Source: Donghicola eburneus (GTDB lineage Bacteria; Pseudomonadota; Alphaproteobacteria; Rhodobacterales; Rhodobacteraceae). Taken from it: a stretch of DNA of 64,000 nt. The notes under the pieces were generated by a model. That model worked only from the letters and a program-made list of their open reading frames with translations, made no database searches and was not told the DNA's origin. Shown piece after piece: positions 8,984 to 17,886 of this stretch; position 1 is the stretch's first letter; every line of letters starts with the position of its first letter. The translations under genes were made by a program, and so were the position numbers. The stretch covers positions 310,001 to 374,000 of the forward strand of contig NZ_FOXY01000003.1 in NCBI RefSeq assembly GCF_900115865.1, written 5' to 3'.

Positions 8984-9535
8984 ATGGTCACACGATGTGG
9001 ATGGGTCACGGAGAATGCGCTGTACCAAGAGTATCACGACACCGAATGGGGCGTGCCCGAGAGGGACGGGCGAAAGCTGTTCGAATGCCTGTGTCTTGAG
9101 GGGTTTCAGGCAGGGCTGAACTGGCTGACGATCCTGAAAAAGCGCGAGGGGTTTCGCGCGGCCTTTGCGGGCTTTGATCCCTATGAGATCGCGGGCTGGG
9201 GCGAAGAGGATGTGGCGCGGCTGCTGGGCGATGCGGGGATTGTCCGGCACAGGGGCAAGATCGAGGCGACGATCGGGAATGCCCGCGCGTGGATTGCCGT
9301 CGAACAGGAAGAGGGGTTTTCAGAGTTTGTCTGGTCGTTTGTCGGCGGCGTTCCGATGAGGCCGCAGCCCGCGACTTTGGCCGATGTGCCGGCCCAGACC
9401 GAGGTTTCGGTCAAGCTGTCAAAAGCCCTAAAGAAAAAGGGCTTTCGCTTTGTCGGGCCGACCACGGTCTATGCGTTCATGCAGGCTGTCGGCATGGTCG
9501 ATGACCACGAGGCGGCCTGCGACTGGGCGCGTTAA
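8984..9535 (+). CDS. tag: DNA-3-methyladenine glycosylase I
   Basis: A 183-residue base-excision repair enzyme removing 3-methyladenine from alkylated DNA. The four zinc ligands of the family are at Cys5 (RCGW), His18 (YHDTEWG), His175 and Cys179 (DHEAACDW), nearly the E. coli Tag numbering. GFQAGLNWLTILKKREGFR is the substrate-pocket region. AGGAG lies upstream of the ATG. The 3' end overlaps the convergent thioredoxin-like gene by 4 bp. Confidence 0.95.
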   Translation: MVTRCGWVTENALYQEYHDTEWGVPERDGRKLFECLCLEGFQAGLNWLTILKKREGFRAAFAGFDPYEIAGWGEEDVARLLGDAGIVRHRGKIEATIGNARAWIAVEQEEGFSEFVWSFVGGVPMRPQPATLADVPAQTEVSVKLSKALKKKGFRFVGPTTVYAFMQAVGMVDDHEAACDWAR

Positions 9536-10098
9536 CTAGCCGGTTCGTCGATCAGGGTTTGCAAGATGTCTTTGGCGCTGTCGCTGGACCAGTCCGCATC
9601 GCCCATGAGACGCGCGATTTCCTGACCTTCGCGGTTCAGAATGATCGTGACCGGCAGGCCAAGGACACCCATATCGCGGGCGATAGCTTGGCGGTGGTCC
9701 ATGTAGTGGGGCAGGTTCTCGACCCCGATTTCGCCAAAGAATTTGGCGATGCCTTCGGGCGAATTGCGGCCAGTGGCCAGCGTGACAACCTGAAAATCGT
9801 CGCCGCCAAGCTGGGTTTGCAGGTCCGACAGCATGGGCATCTCTTTGCGGCAGGGCGCGCACCATGTGGCCCAGAAATTCACCAGAACGATCTGGTCGTC
9901 AAAGTCGGTCAGACGCATGGCGCCGTCGGGACCGCTGAATTCCAGATCGGACACGCTTTTGGGCTCTGCGTGAAAAGACAGCTTTTTCATGTCGCCATGT
10001 CGTAGGGCCTCTAACGTGGCGGTGTCAGCGGCAAGTGCAGGGCCATTTGCAACCAGACACATGGCAGTATAGAGCAACAGGGACTTTATAAGGCGCAT
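9532..10098 (-). CDS. TlpA/ResA-like periplasmic thiol-disulfide oxidoreductase
   Basis: 188 residues. A signal peptide or membrane anchor lies at residues 1-24 (hydrophobic [17 protein letters not shown], then ALAAD). A thioredoxin fold follows, with the redox motif WCAPC at 79-83 and the cis-proline in GLPVTIIL. Such proteins reduce periplasmic disulfides, for example during cytochrome c or oxidase maturation; the substrate here is unknown. GGAGG at correct spacing supports the ATG at 10098 over an in-frame codon 18 bp upstream. It is divergent from argH with only 21 bp between the start codons. Placement next to argH is common in alphaproteobacteria. Confidence 0.88.
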   Translation of the reverse strand: MRLIKSLLLYTAMCLVANGPALAADTATLEALRHGDMKKLSFHAEPKSVSDLEFSGPDGAMRLTDFDDQIVLVNFWATWCAPCRKEMPMLSDLQTQLGGDDFQVVTLATGRNSPEGIAKFFGEIGVENLPHYMDHRQAIARDMGVLGLPVTIILNREGQEIARLMGDADWSSDSAKDILQTLIDEPAS

Positions 10099-10119
10099 CA
10101 AGACCTCCGGGGGCACGAC

Positions 10120-11511
10120 ATGTCAGACTCTTCCTCGAACGCAATGTGGGGCGGCCGTTTCGCCGCTGGACCGGACGCGATCATGGAGGCAATTAATGCC
10201 TCGATCGGGTTCGACAAGCGGTTGGCCGCACAGGACATCGCTGGCTCTCGGGCCCACGCGGCCATGTTGGCTGCACAAGGCATCCTGAGGGATAGCGACG
10301 CAGAGGCTATTCGTGAAGGCCTGCTCACGGTGTTGTCAGAGATCGAAAGCGGATCTTTCGAGTTTTCGACTGCCCTTGAGGATATCCACATGAACGTGGA
10401 ATCGCGGCTCAAGGAGATCGTGGGCGAACCCGCAGGTCGTCTGCACACCGCGCGGTCGCGCAATGATCAGGTGGCGACCGATTTCCGTCTGTGGACCCGT
10501 GATCAGATCGACGCCGCGATTGGCGGGGTCGAGGCGCTGATCCGTGCGCTGCTGGTGCAGGCCGAGGCGGGCGCGGACTGGGTGATGCCCGGCTTCACGC
10601 ACCTGCAGACCGCGCAGCCGGTGACGTGGGGCCACCATATGATGGCCTATGTCGAGATGTTCAGCCGCGATCTGAGCCGTTTTAAGGATGCGCGCGCGCG
10701 CATGAACGAAAGCCCCTTGGGGGCGGCGGCGCTGGCGGGCACGTCCTTCCCGATTGACCGTCACATGACCGCCGAGGCGCTGGGTTTTGATCGCCCGATG
10801 GCGAACTCGCTCGATGCGGTGTCAGCGCGTGACTTTGCGCTGGAATTCCTGAGCAACGCCAGCATTTGCGCGATGCACCTGAGCCGCTTTGCCGAAGAGT
10901 TGGTGATCTGGTCCTCGGCCCAGTTCCGGTTTGTGACCCTGTCGGATCGTTTCTCGACCGGTTCGTCGATCATGCCGCAGAAGAAGAACCCTGACGCCGC
11001 AGAGCTGATCCGCGCCAAGATTGGCCGCATTTTCGGCGCCAACGTTGCGTTGATGATGGTGATGAAGGGTCTGCCGCTGGCCTACTCCAAAGACATGCAG
11101 GAAGACAAAGAGCAGGTCTTTGACGCTGCCGACAACCTGATGCTGGCGTTGGCCGCGATGGAAGGCATGGTCAAGGACATGAGCGCGAACCGTCCGCAAT
11201 TGGCGGCGGCGGCGGGCAGTGGATTCTCGACCGCGACCGATCTGGCGGACTGGCTGGTGCGGGTTCTGGATATGCCGTTCCGCGATGCCCACCACGTGAC
11301 CGGCTCGCTGGTGGCGCTGGCCGAGTCGAAGAATTGCGATTTGCCCGACCTGACGCTCGAGGACATGAAATCGGTGCACGACGCGATCACGGACGAAGTT
11401 TTCGGTGTGCTCGGGGTGGACAACTCGGTTGCGTCGCGCATGTCCTATGGGGGCACCGCGCCGGAACAGGTCCGCGCGCAGGTGGCGCGTTGGAAAGAGG
11501 TTCTGGGATGA
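10120..11511 (+). CDS. argH: Argininosuccinate lyase
   Basis: A 463-residue member of the fumarase/aspartase superfamily, cleaving argininosuccinate to arginine and fumarate in the last step of arginine synthesis. The N-terminus [11 protein letters not shown] and the internal LEDIHMNVE and [12 protein letters not shown] are ArgH patterns. The superfamily signature [12 protein letters not shown] lies near residue 280 and carries the catalytic serine loop. The stop codon overlaps the start of a small lipoprotein gene (ATGA), so argH heads a short operon. Its start codon is 21 bp from that of the divergent TlpA-like gene, so at least one promoter must lie within the neighbouring coding region. 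Confidence 0.96.
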   Translation: MSDSSSNAMWGGRFAAGPDAIMEAINASIGFDKRLAAQDIAGSRAHAAMLAAQGILRDSDAEAIREGLLTVLSEIESGSFEFSTALEDIHMNVESRLKEIVGEPAGRLHTARSRNDQVATDFRLWTRDQIDAAIGGVEALIRALLVQAEAGADWVMPGFTHLQTAQPVTWGHHMMAYVEMFSRDLSRFKDARARMNESPLGAAALAGTSFPIDRHMTAEALGFDRPMANSLDAVSARDFALEFLSNASICAMHLSRFAEELVIWSSAQFRFVTLSDRFSTGSSIMPQKKNPDAAELIRAKIGRIFGANVALMMVMKGLPLAYSKDMQEDKEQVFDAADNLMLALAAMEGMVKDMSANRPQLAAAAGSGFSTATDLADWLVRVLDMPFRDAHHVTGSLVALAESKNCDLPDLTLEDMKSVHDAITDEVFGVLGVDNSVASRMSYGGTAPEQVRAQVARWKEVLG

Positions 11512-11648
11512 CACGGATTTTTGCCCTTGGGCTGGTGGCTTTGCTGGCCGCGTGCGGCGCGGATGGCGAGCCTGAGCGCCCCGAAAAGGGTGAACCTGCG
11601 TTTGGCGTGACTCTGTCCGGAACCGCAGAGATGGGGATTTCGGGATGA
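11508..11648 (+). CDS. Small lipoprotein, LptM-like
   Basis: A 46-residue protein with a lipoprotein signal: basic N-terminus (MTR), hydrophobic core, and lipobox LAAC with Cys at residue 16. The residues after the cysteine (GADGEPERP) resemble the CG.DG.P pattern of small lipoproteins found between argH and lysA in alphaproteobacteria, often annotated as LptM-type factors that help mature the LPS translocon. Function here is by context and pattern only. It overlaps argH and the next gene by ATGA junctions, implying translational coupling. Confidence 0.7.
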   Translation: MTRIFALGLVALLAACGADGEPERPEKGEPAFGVTLSGTAEMGISG

Positions 11649-11962
11649 CACCGCTGCGCGTGATCTATCTGGCTTTGGCGCTGTGGGGGGCTGTGCACCC
11701 CATGGCCTATTTCCTGACTTGGTTCTGGCAGAACGGGTTTGCGATGGGGCCGATGATCGACGCGTGGCATGCGAATGCGGCATCCAGCGGGCTCGTTTGG
11801 GATCTGACGATCGCGGCGATTGCCCTGACCGTCTGGATTTTGGCCGAGGTTTGGGTGCGACGGAACTGGATTTCGCTGATCGCGATTCCGGCGACGTTCT
11901 GCATCGGGGTCAGCTGCGGGTTGCCGCTGTACCTCTATTTCAGGAGCCGGCCGATCGACTGA
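11645..11962 (+). CDS. DUF2834 family membrane protein
   Basis: A 105-residue integral membrane protein with three likely transmembrane helices: about residues 7-28, 50-68 and 76-98. The pattern YLALALWGAVHPMAYFLTWF and the central DLTIAAIALTVWILAEVWVRR match DUF2834, a family of unknown function. The start overlaps the preceding lipoprotein gene (ATGA), so argH, the lipoprotein and this gene are probably one operon ending at the terminator at about 12000. Confidence 0.78.
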   Translation: MTPLRVIYLALALWGAVHPMAYFLTWFWQNGFAMGPMIDAWHANAASSGLVWDLTIAAIALTVWILAEVWVRRNWISLIAIPATFCIGVSCGLPLYLYFRSRPID

Positions 11963-11977
11963 GCCGTCGGATTTTTT

Positions 11978-11999
11978 GGGTATTTATGCCAAGATGAAG
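11978..11999 (+). repeat. Dispersed intergenic element, copy 1
   Basis: GGGTATTT-ATGCCAAGATGAAG. This is one of five related 22-23 bp strings in the window, all between genes. Here it sits 15 bp after the DUF2834 stop and directly abuts a terminator stem. Confidence 0.6.
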
Positions 12000-12038
12000 G
12001 AGCGGGCGCGCGGAATGGCGGCCCGCTCTTTTGCTTTT
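12000..12038 (+). terminator. Rho-independent terminator of the argH operon
   Basis: GAGCGGGC (12000-12007) pairs with GCCCGCTC (12021-12028), followed by TTTTGCTTTT. It separates the argH group from the WYL regulator gene. Confidence 0.8.
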
Positions 12039-12150
12039 GGTGTATCCGGTGGGGATGGTTCGGTGCCGGATGGGCAGGGGGTGGCCGTCGAATGGCTGAA
12101 TGTTCTCGGGCCTTTGGCCGTGGCACTGTTGCGCACAAGGGGAATTCACC

Positions 12151-12837
12151 ATGTTGCAGAAAGACCGTTTGGTCCGGACCATGAAAGTGCTGCAGGCGCA
12201 GAACCAACCTGTGGGCATTGAGGCTTTGGCAGAGGCCGTGGGGTTGCCCACGTCTGTGGTGTCCGAGGACCTGCGCGTTTTGATGCGGCGGAATTTTCCG
12301 GTCGAGGGGGATGCTGAACACGGGTTTCAGTTGGTGCGAGAGCGTGCGGCGCATGGCTTGCATCTGACTGAAGACGAGTTGGAGGCCGCGCTGATGGGGG
12401 CGGCTTGGGCTGTGGACAATGGGGACGCTTCGGTCGCTGCCGCGGCACGGTCCCTGCTTGTGAAGCTGAGCCAGCAGATGCCAGCGGAGTTGCGTCCTGT
12501 GATCATGGACGGCGGGAAAGCTCCGGCAAAGCTGCCCGTCTTTGACAGCGCGGTGTTGCGGCAGGCCCTGCGGGGGCGCAACATTGTCCGCATGAAATAC
12601 CGCGACAACAAGGGCAAGGTGACGTCGCGGATGATCTGGCCGCTGGTTATGGCCCATGCCGAAGAGGTGCGGGTTCTGGTCGCTTGGTGCGAGTTGCGCG
12701 ACGGCTTTCGCCATTTTGCCATTTCGCAGATCGAGGCGATTGACGTGCTGGATGCCCGCTACCCGATCCGGCGGGAAAAGCTGATGGCTGATTGGCGGGC
12801 CTATCAGGAAAAGACCGGAAATAAAGCAAATATCTAG
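12151..12837 (+). CDS. WYL-domain transcriptional regulator
   Basis: 228 residues. The N-terminal winged-helix DNA-binding part (about 1-60) includes QPVGIEALAEAVGLPTSVVSEDLRVLMRR. A WYL-type ligand-sensing domain (about 130-210) is seen in IVRMKYRDNKGKVTSRMIWPL and VAWCELRDGFRHFAISQIEAI. WYL proteins regulate stress, repair or defence functions, often sensing nucleic acids or nucleotides; the target here is unknown. AAGGGG at 12137-12142 supports the ATG at 12151 over an in-frame start 51 bp upstream. It is placed between the argH operon and lysA and has its own upstream terminator, so it is probably transcribed separately. Confidence 0.8.
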   Translation: MLQKDRLVRTMKVLQAQNQPVGIEALAEAVGLPTSVVSEDLRVLMRRNFPVEGDAEHGFQLVRERAAHGLHLTEDELEAALMGAAWAVDNGDASVAAAARSLLVKLSQQMPAELRPVIMDGGKAPAKLPVFDSAVLRQALRGRNIVRMKYRDNKGKVTSRMIWPLVMAHAEEVRVLVAWCELRDGFRHFAISQIEAIDVLDARYPIRREKLMADWRAYQEKTGNKANI

Positions 12838-12921
12838 GGGCTTTTGCGCGGCTGTGATTGCTTCGTCCGGCGGCTGTGCCTAAAAGGCGGCGCAATGAAA
12901 CGCCGCAAAGGAGGCTGGCCC

Positions 12922-14187
12922 ATGGATCATTTCCTGTACCGCGATGGCGCACTTTTTGCCGAGGACGTGCCGGTTTCCGAAATCGTCGCGGCGGTTGGCT
13001 CGCCTGTTTATATTTACTCGACTGCGACACTGGAGCGTCACTTCAAGTTGTTCGACGAGGCTCTGGCCGGCATGGATCATCTGGTGTGCTACGCGATGAA
13101 GGCGGCCAGCAATCAGGCGATCCTGAAAACGTTGGCGGCGCTGGGCGCGGGCATGGACGTGGTCTCGGGCGGGGAATATGCGCGTGCCAAGGCGGCGGGC
13201 GTGCCCGGCGATCGCATCGTGTTTTCCGGTGTGGGCAAGACCGACGAGGAAATCCGCGCTGCGCTGACCGGTGGCATTCGCCAGTTCAACGTGGAATCAG
13301 AGCCCGAGATGCGGGCGATTGACCGTGTGGCGCAGACTTTGGGCGTTGTGGCGCCGATCACCGTGCGGGTGAATCCGGATGTGGACGCCAAGACCCACGA
13401 GAAGATTGCGACCGGCAAGTCAGAGAACAAGTTTGGCATTCCGATCGCCAAGGCCCGTGAGGTCTATGCCGAGGCGGCGTCGATGAAGGGCCTGAAGGTC
13501 ATTGGCATCGACGTGCATATCGGCAGCCAGTTGACCGATCTGGAACCTTTCCGTCTGGCCTATCGCAAGGTCGCAGAACTGACCGAGACGCTGCGCGCGG
13601 ATGGGCATGAGATTTCGCGTCTGGATCTGGGCGGCGGTCTGGGGATCCCCTACGAGCGTGGGAATTCGGCGCCGCCGCTGCCCGTGGAATACGGCAGCAT
13701 GATCAAGGAAGAATTGGGCCATCTGGGCTGCGAGATCGAGATCGAGCCCGGTCGTCTGATCGCGGGAAATGCGGGCATTCTGGCCAGCCGGATCATCTAC
13801 CTCAAAGAGGGCGAAGGCCGCGAGTTCATGATCATTGATGCGGCGATGAACGATCTGATCCGTCCGGCGATGTACAGCGCGCACCACGATATCGTGCCAG
13901 TGCAAGAGGCCGAGCCGGGTGCTGAGCAGCAGCCCTATGACATCGTGGGGCCGGTTTGCGAATCGGGCGATACCTTTGCCAAGGGGCGCATGATGCCGAA
14001 GCTGTCCGAGGGGGATCTGGTCGCCTTCCGCAGTGCGGGGGCCTATGGCGCTGTGATGTCGAGTGAATACAACACGCGGCCTCTGATCCCCGAGGTTCTG
14101 GTGAAGGATGATCAATTCGCTGTCATCCGTCCGCGCCCAAGCTTTGACGAAATCATAAACCGCGATACCATCCCCGAATGGCTCTGA
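12922..14187 (+). CDS. lysA: Diaminopimelate decarboxylase
   Basis: A 421-residue PLP-dependent fold-III enzyme making lysine from meso-diaminopimelate. The PLP lysine is Lys60 in YAMKAASN. Phosphate-binding LDLGGGLGIPY and EPGRLIAGNAG follow, and the active-site cysteine from the partner subunit is in GPVCESGDTF. AAAGGAGG at 12907-12914 fixes the ATG at 12922; the frame is open further upstream but without family resemblance. A 6-bp hairpin (12887-12892/12901-12906) lies immediately before the ribosome-binding site and might modulate translation. Confidence 0.95.
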   Translation: MDHFLYRDGALFAEDVPVSEIVAAVGSPVYIYSTATLERHFKLFDEALAGMDHLVCYAMKAASNQAILKTLAALGAGMDVVSGGEYARAKAAGVPGDRIVFSGVGKTDEEIRAALTGGIRQFNVESEPEMRAIDRVAQTLGVVAPITVRVNPDVDAKTHEKIATGKSENKFGIPIAKAREVYAEAASMKGLKVIGIDVHIGSQLTDLEPFRLAYRKVAELTETLRADGHEISRLDLGGGLGIPYERGNSAPPLPVEYGSMIKEELGHLGCEIEIEPGRLIAGNAGILASRIIYLKEGEGREFMIIDAAMNDLIRPAMYSAHHDIVPVQEAEPGAEQQPYDIVGPVCESGDTFAKGRMMPKLSEGDLVAFRSAGAYGAVMSSEYNTRPLIPEVLVKDDQFAVIRPRPSFDEIINRDTIPEWL

Positions 14188-14195
14188 GGCAATGT

Positions 14196-14220
14196 CGCCC
14201 GGAGCAAGCTATTCCGGGCG
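14196..14220 (+). terminator. Intercistronic hairpin between lysA and the DUF4175 gene
   Basis: CGCCCGGA (14196-14203) pairs perfectly with TCCGGGCG (14213-14220). It has no T-tail and ends 6 bp before the next start codon, so it is more likely an attenuating or translation-modulating hairpin than a full terminator. Confidence 0.4.
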
Positions 14221-14226
14221 AGGTGC

Positions 14227-16758
14227 ATGGCAGCGCAAGAACAGCTTCCGAAATCCATTCGTAAACCGCTGGCACTGACGTGGGCGGGCCTGTGGGCAGA
14301 GCGTGTGACGCATGCCTTTTGGCCTGTCTGGTCGGTGCTGTTTGTGTTTGCGGGACTGATGATGTTCGGCCTGTTCGGGCCGCTTCCGTTTTGGGGGCTG
14401 GCGCTGACGGTTGGTCTGTTCGGTCTGGCGGTGGCTGTTTATTTGGTGCGGGGGCTGCGGTCATTCCATATGCCGTCGCGCGAGGATGCGCTGCGTCGGC
14501 TGGATGCGACTTTGCCGGGCCGACCGATCGCAGCGCTGCGGGACCGTCCCGCTGTTGGCAACGGGGACCCCGCATCCGAGGCGCTGTGGCATGCCCATTT
14601 GGCGCGCATGGCAGAGCGGGTTCAGGCGGCAAAAGCCGTGGGCCCTGCGCTGAGCCAGACCAAGCGTGATCCCTATGCCCTGCGCTATGTGGCGATTGTG
14701 GCTGTGGCGATGGGCCTTTTGTTCGGGTCGTTTGGCCAGATGGGCGCGTTGTCCGATGGCGCGGGCAGCGGGGCTGCCCAAGCGGCGGGGCCGTCTTGGG
14801 AAGGATGGGTCGAGCCGCCCGCACATACGCGGCAGCCAGCGCTGTATTTGAATGATTTGGCCGCTGGGTCTTTGGATCTGATGCAGGGGAGCCGGATCAC
14901 CGTCCGCCTGTATGGGGGTGACGGGCTGTCGGTCGAAGAGACGATCAGCGGCGCACCGCCCGAGCAGTTGATGACCGTCACCGATGCGCCTGTGCGGACC
15001 CGAGAGGTCATGGTGCAGCAGAGCGGGACGCTTGAGATCACCGGCGATGGCGGTCGGCTCTGGACCATTGCCCTGCGGCCCGATGCGGCGCCCACGGTGT
15101 CGCAAAATGGCGAGGTCGAGGTGACGCCCGAGGGCGAGATGAGCCTGCCGTTCTATGCCGAGGATGACTACGGGATTGTCGCGGGCAGTGCAGAGCTGCG
15201 GCTTGATCTGGCCTCTGTGGACCGGCGCTACGGGCTGGAGGTCGCGCCAGAGCCGCGCGAGGCGGTGCGGCTTGATCTGCCACTGAGCTATTCTGGTAGC
15301 CGTCAGGCGTTTTCCGAATTTCTGCGTGAGGATTTTTCCAAGCATCCATGGGCGAATTTACCCGTGCACGTGATGCTAGAGGTCGAGGATGCCGTGGGGC
15401 AGACCGGCCATTCCGATGTGCTGGCCTTTAGCTTGCCGGGGCGGCGGTTCTTTGACCCGATGGCGCGGGCCGTGATCGAGGCGCGGCGCGACCTCTTGTG
15501 GAACCGCGAGAATACGGGCCGGATTACACAGTTGATGCGCGCTGTGACCTATCGCCCGCAAGACATCTTCCGCAACATGGAGCGGTACGAGACATTGCAG
15601 GGCATTATGGTGCGGCTGGAGACGGCTGGGCCCGAGATGGACAGTGCGGCGCGTGATGCCTTTGCCGAAGAGCTTTGGGCCTATGCGCTGGAGCTCGAGG
15701 ATGGTGATCTGGAGGATGCGCGCGAGCGGATGCGCGAGGCGCAGGAACGTCTGACGGAGGCGATGCGCAACGGCGCGAGCCCCGAAGAGATCGAGCGTCT
15801 GATGCAGGAGCTGCGCGAGGCGACTCGCGAGTTCATGCAGGAATTGGCCGAGCGCAACGGCGAGCAGATGGACAACGATGCGCAAAGCAACTCTGAAAAC
15901 ACCATGGAGCTGACGCAGAACGATCTGCAGGAAATGATGGACCGCATCCAAGAGCTGATGAACGAAGGCCGCATGGCCGAGGCGCAGCAATTGCTGGATC
16001 AGTTGATGCAGATGATGGAAAACATGACCGTCCAACAAGGGCAGGGCGGTCAGGGCCAGCAAGCTATGGACGATCTGGGCAACACCCTGCGCGAACAGCA
16101 AGAGCTGTCGGATGATGCCTTTGACCAGTTGAACCAAGGTCAGCAGGGTCAGCAAGGGCAAGAAGGCCAGCAGCAGGGTCAGGGTCAACAAGGTCAGCAA
16201 GGCGAAGGCCAACAGGGCGATCAGGCCCAGAACGGTCAGGGGCAGGGCCCAGGGCTTGCCGATCAGCTGGCGCAGCGCCAGCGGTCCCTGCGCAATGAGC
16301 TAGAGCGCCAGCGGCGCAACCTGCCCGGCGCGGGCACCGAAGAGGGCGAAGCTGCGCGCCGGAGCCTTGAAGATGCGGGGCGGTCTATGGATCAGGCCGA
16401 GGATGCCCTGCGCGACAATGATTTGGGCGAGGCGATTGACCGTCAGGCCGATGCGATCGAGAGCATGCGCGAAGGGCTGCGAAGCCTGAACGACGCGCTC
16501 GAAGGTGAACAGCAGGGCCAGCAGCAGGCCGGTGGCCAGCAAGGTCAGGGCCGTCCGTCCGGCGAGGGCCGCGAGGATCCGTTGGGCCGCCGCGAGGGCA
16601 ACGGCGCACCGATGGGCACCGAAGATGAGCTCTTGCAAGGCGAGGACGTGTACCGCCGCGCCGAAGAACTGACCGACGAAATCCGTCGCCGCTCTGCCGA
16701 AACGGAGCGTCCCGAAGAAGAGCGGGATTACCTGAACAGATTGCTGGACCGGTTCTGA
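14227..16758 (+). CDS. DUF4175 (TIGR02302-type) large membrane protein with Gln-rich region
   Basis: An 843-residue protein. Three transmembrane helices lie near the N-terminus: about residues 35-53, 58-76 and 157-174. A large predicted extracytoplasmic part follows, then helical, charged, likely coiled-coil stretches (ERMREAQERLTEAM and similar) from about 490. From about 598 to 780 it is low-complexity, with repeated QGQ/QQGQ units interrupted by a helical RQRSLRNELERQRR segment. The architecture and the position after lysA match an alphaproteobacterial family of unknown function. A role at the cell envelope is likely from topology. The Gln-rich tract is biased in composition but in frame throughout. 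Confidence 0.82.
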   Translation: MAAQEQLPKSIRKPLALTWAGLWAERVTHAFWPVWSVLFVFAGLMMFGLFGPLPFWGLALTVGLFGLAVAVYLVRGLRSFHMPSREDALRRLDATLPGRPIAALRDRPAVGNGDPASEALWHAHLARMAERVQAAKAVGPALSQTKRDPYALRYVAIVAVAMGLLFGSFGQMGALSDGAGSGAAQAAGPSWEGWVEPPAHTRQPALYLNDLAAGSLDLMQGSRITVRLYGGDGLSVEETISGAPPEQLMTVTDAPVRTREVMVQQSGTLEITGDGGRLWTIALRPDAAPTVSQNGEVEVTPEGEMSLPFYAEDDYGIVAGSAELRLDLASVDRRYGLEVAPEPREAVRLDLPLSYSGSRQAFSEFLREDFSKHPWANLPVHVMLEVEDAVGQTGHSDVLAFSLPGRRFFDPMARAVIEARRDLLWNRENTGRITQLMRAVTYRPQDIFRNMERYETLQGIMVRLETAGPEMDSAARDAFAEELWAYALELEDGDLEDARERMREAQERLTEAMRNGASPEEIERLMQELREATREFMQELAERNGEQMDNDAQSNSENTMELTQNDLQEMMDRIQELMNEGRMAEAQQLLDQLMQMMENMTVQQGQGGQGQQAMDDLGNTLREQQELSDDAFDQLNQGQQGQQGQEGQQQGQGQQGQQGEGQQGDQAQNGQGQGPGLADQLAQRQRSLRNELERQRRNLPGAGTEEGEAARRSLEDAGRSMDQAEDALRDNDLGEAIDRQADAIESMREGLRSLNDALEGEQQGQQQAGGQQGQGRPSGEGREDPLGRREGNGAPMGTEDELLQGEDVYRRAEELTDEIRRRSAETERPEEERDYLNRLLDRF

Positions 16759-16762
16759 GGGC

Positions 16763-17725
16763 TTAGCCCTCAGACTGGTTTTCAGAGCTGAAGCTGTCGA
16801 GCCAGCCTGCGACGCCGCGGGCCTTGGTGTCGAGCCAGTTGCGAGCGCCATCCACGGCCTCGACATAGGTGCGCAAGACGGGGGCGGTTGCAGGCATGGA
16901 CGCAGAGAGTGCACCCGCTTTGACATAGAACATCGCCAGCAGCAGTGCGAAAATCAGCGTCAGGAAAAAGCCCGAACGGAAGCCGCGTTGGCGGACTTCT
17001 TCGGGGTCTTCCATCAATTCACCGGGGGTGCGGACAGACCGGACCTTGGGCGCCTCGCGCGTGCGGAGGGTCGAGTTGATATCCTCGACATCTGGCAAAA
17101 GGTCACGACGCGACCGATGGGCGGTGTCCTGTTCAACGTCCATCTCAGGTGTCTCTTCGCCCTCTGTTTCGGCCTCGGAGGCCTCTTGGGCTTCTTTCTC
17201 GCGCAGGGACGGAATGTCGGCGGGAATAATGCGTTTGCGGACAGGTTGGTCGAGCCCAAGCTCGGGCTGGCTTTCCAGCGCCTCCCCGTCGTCTTTGGCG
17301 CGGCGGTCGGCTTCGAACTGGGCTTCTTGGCGCAGGACTTCGCGCACCATCGGGTCCAATTCGCGGCGCATGGGAATTGCAGTGGGTGCAGGCGCGCCCT
17401 CTTTGTCTTCGAACTCGTCGTCGGGCTCGGTCGGAAGCTCGGATTCGGCCTCTTCTTCGGCGGCCAGACGATCCAGCATCTCTTCAGGCGAAACTTCGTC
17501 GTCCTCGGATGCCTCGGGTTCTGTCACCTGTTCTTGCGGCTCAAAGAACTCTTCTTCCGGCTCTTCTACGGGCGCGGGCGCCTCTTCGGCGGGATCAGCT
17601 GGCGTTGCGGGCCCCTGAAACCACGTATGCGCGCAATTCGAGCATTGCACGTCCCGCCCGTCCTCCGGAATCACGTTATCCGGAACTTCGTAAATCGCGC
17701 CGCAATTCGGACAGGTTAGCCGCAT
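16763..17725 (-). CDS. MJ0042-type zinc-ribbon protein with one transmembrane segment
   Basis: 320 residues. The N-terminal zinc ribbon has cysteines at 5, 8, 28 and 31 (CPNCGAIYEVP and CSNCAHTW). A long, strongly acidic low-complexity region (about 40-240) follows, then one transmembrane helix (about 258-278, GFFLTLIFALLLAMFYV). Proteins of this layout are common in Rhodobacteraceae and are annotated only by the zinc-ribbon domain. The ATG at 17725 is used; a TTG directly before it is possible. It is convergent with the DUF4175 gene (4 bp apart) and divergent from ftsE. Confidence 0.83.
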   Translation of the reverse strand: MRLTCPNCGAIYEVPDNVIPEDGRDVQCSNCAHTWFQGPATPADPAEEAPAPVEEPEEEFFEPQEQVTEPEASEDDEVSPEEMLDRLAAEEEAESELPTEPDDEFEDKEGAPAPTAIPMRRELDPMVREVLRQEAQFEADRRAKDDGEALESQPELGLDQPVRKRIIPADIPSLREKEAQEASEAETEGEETPEMDVEQDTAHRSRRDLLPDVEDINSTLRTREAPKVRSVRTPGELMEDPEEVRQRGFRSGFFLTLIFALLLAMFYVKAGALSASMPATAPVLRTYVEAVDGARNWLDTKARGVAGWLDSFSSENQSEG

Positions 17726-17886
17726 CAAGCCCCCGTTTCGACGACAAAGGCGTCATAGGTGAGTTATCATTTCCAGTCCGTTGTAATCCTTGTTGAAACG
17801 AAGGCAAAGTCAATGTTTGCCGTGCATTGCAACACTGTGTGGCTTACGGCAAAAGCATATGAGGCAGATAAAGCGAGGGGCACACG

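Noticed and set aside
15376-16212. A 278-codon Leu-rich minus-strand frame opposite the DUF4175 gene
   Set aside because: It results from the Gln-rich repeat read in antisense (CAG to CTG), not from a membrane protein.
16120-16250. Repeated CAGCAAGGTCAG-like units resembling a short repeat array
   Set aside because: They are in frame and encode Gln-Gly repeats inside a gene; no spacers of constant length, so not CRISPR.
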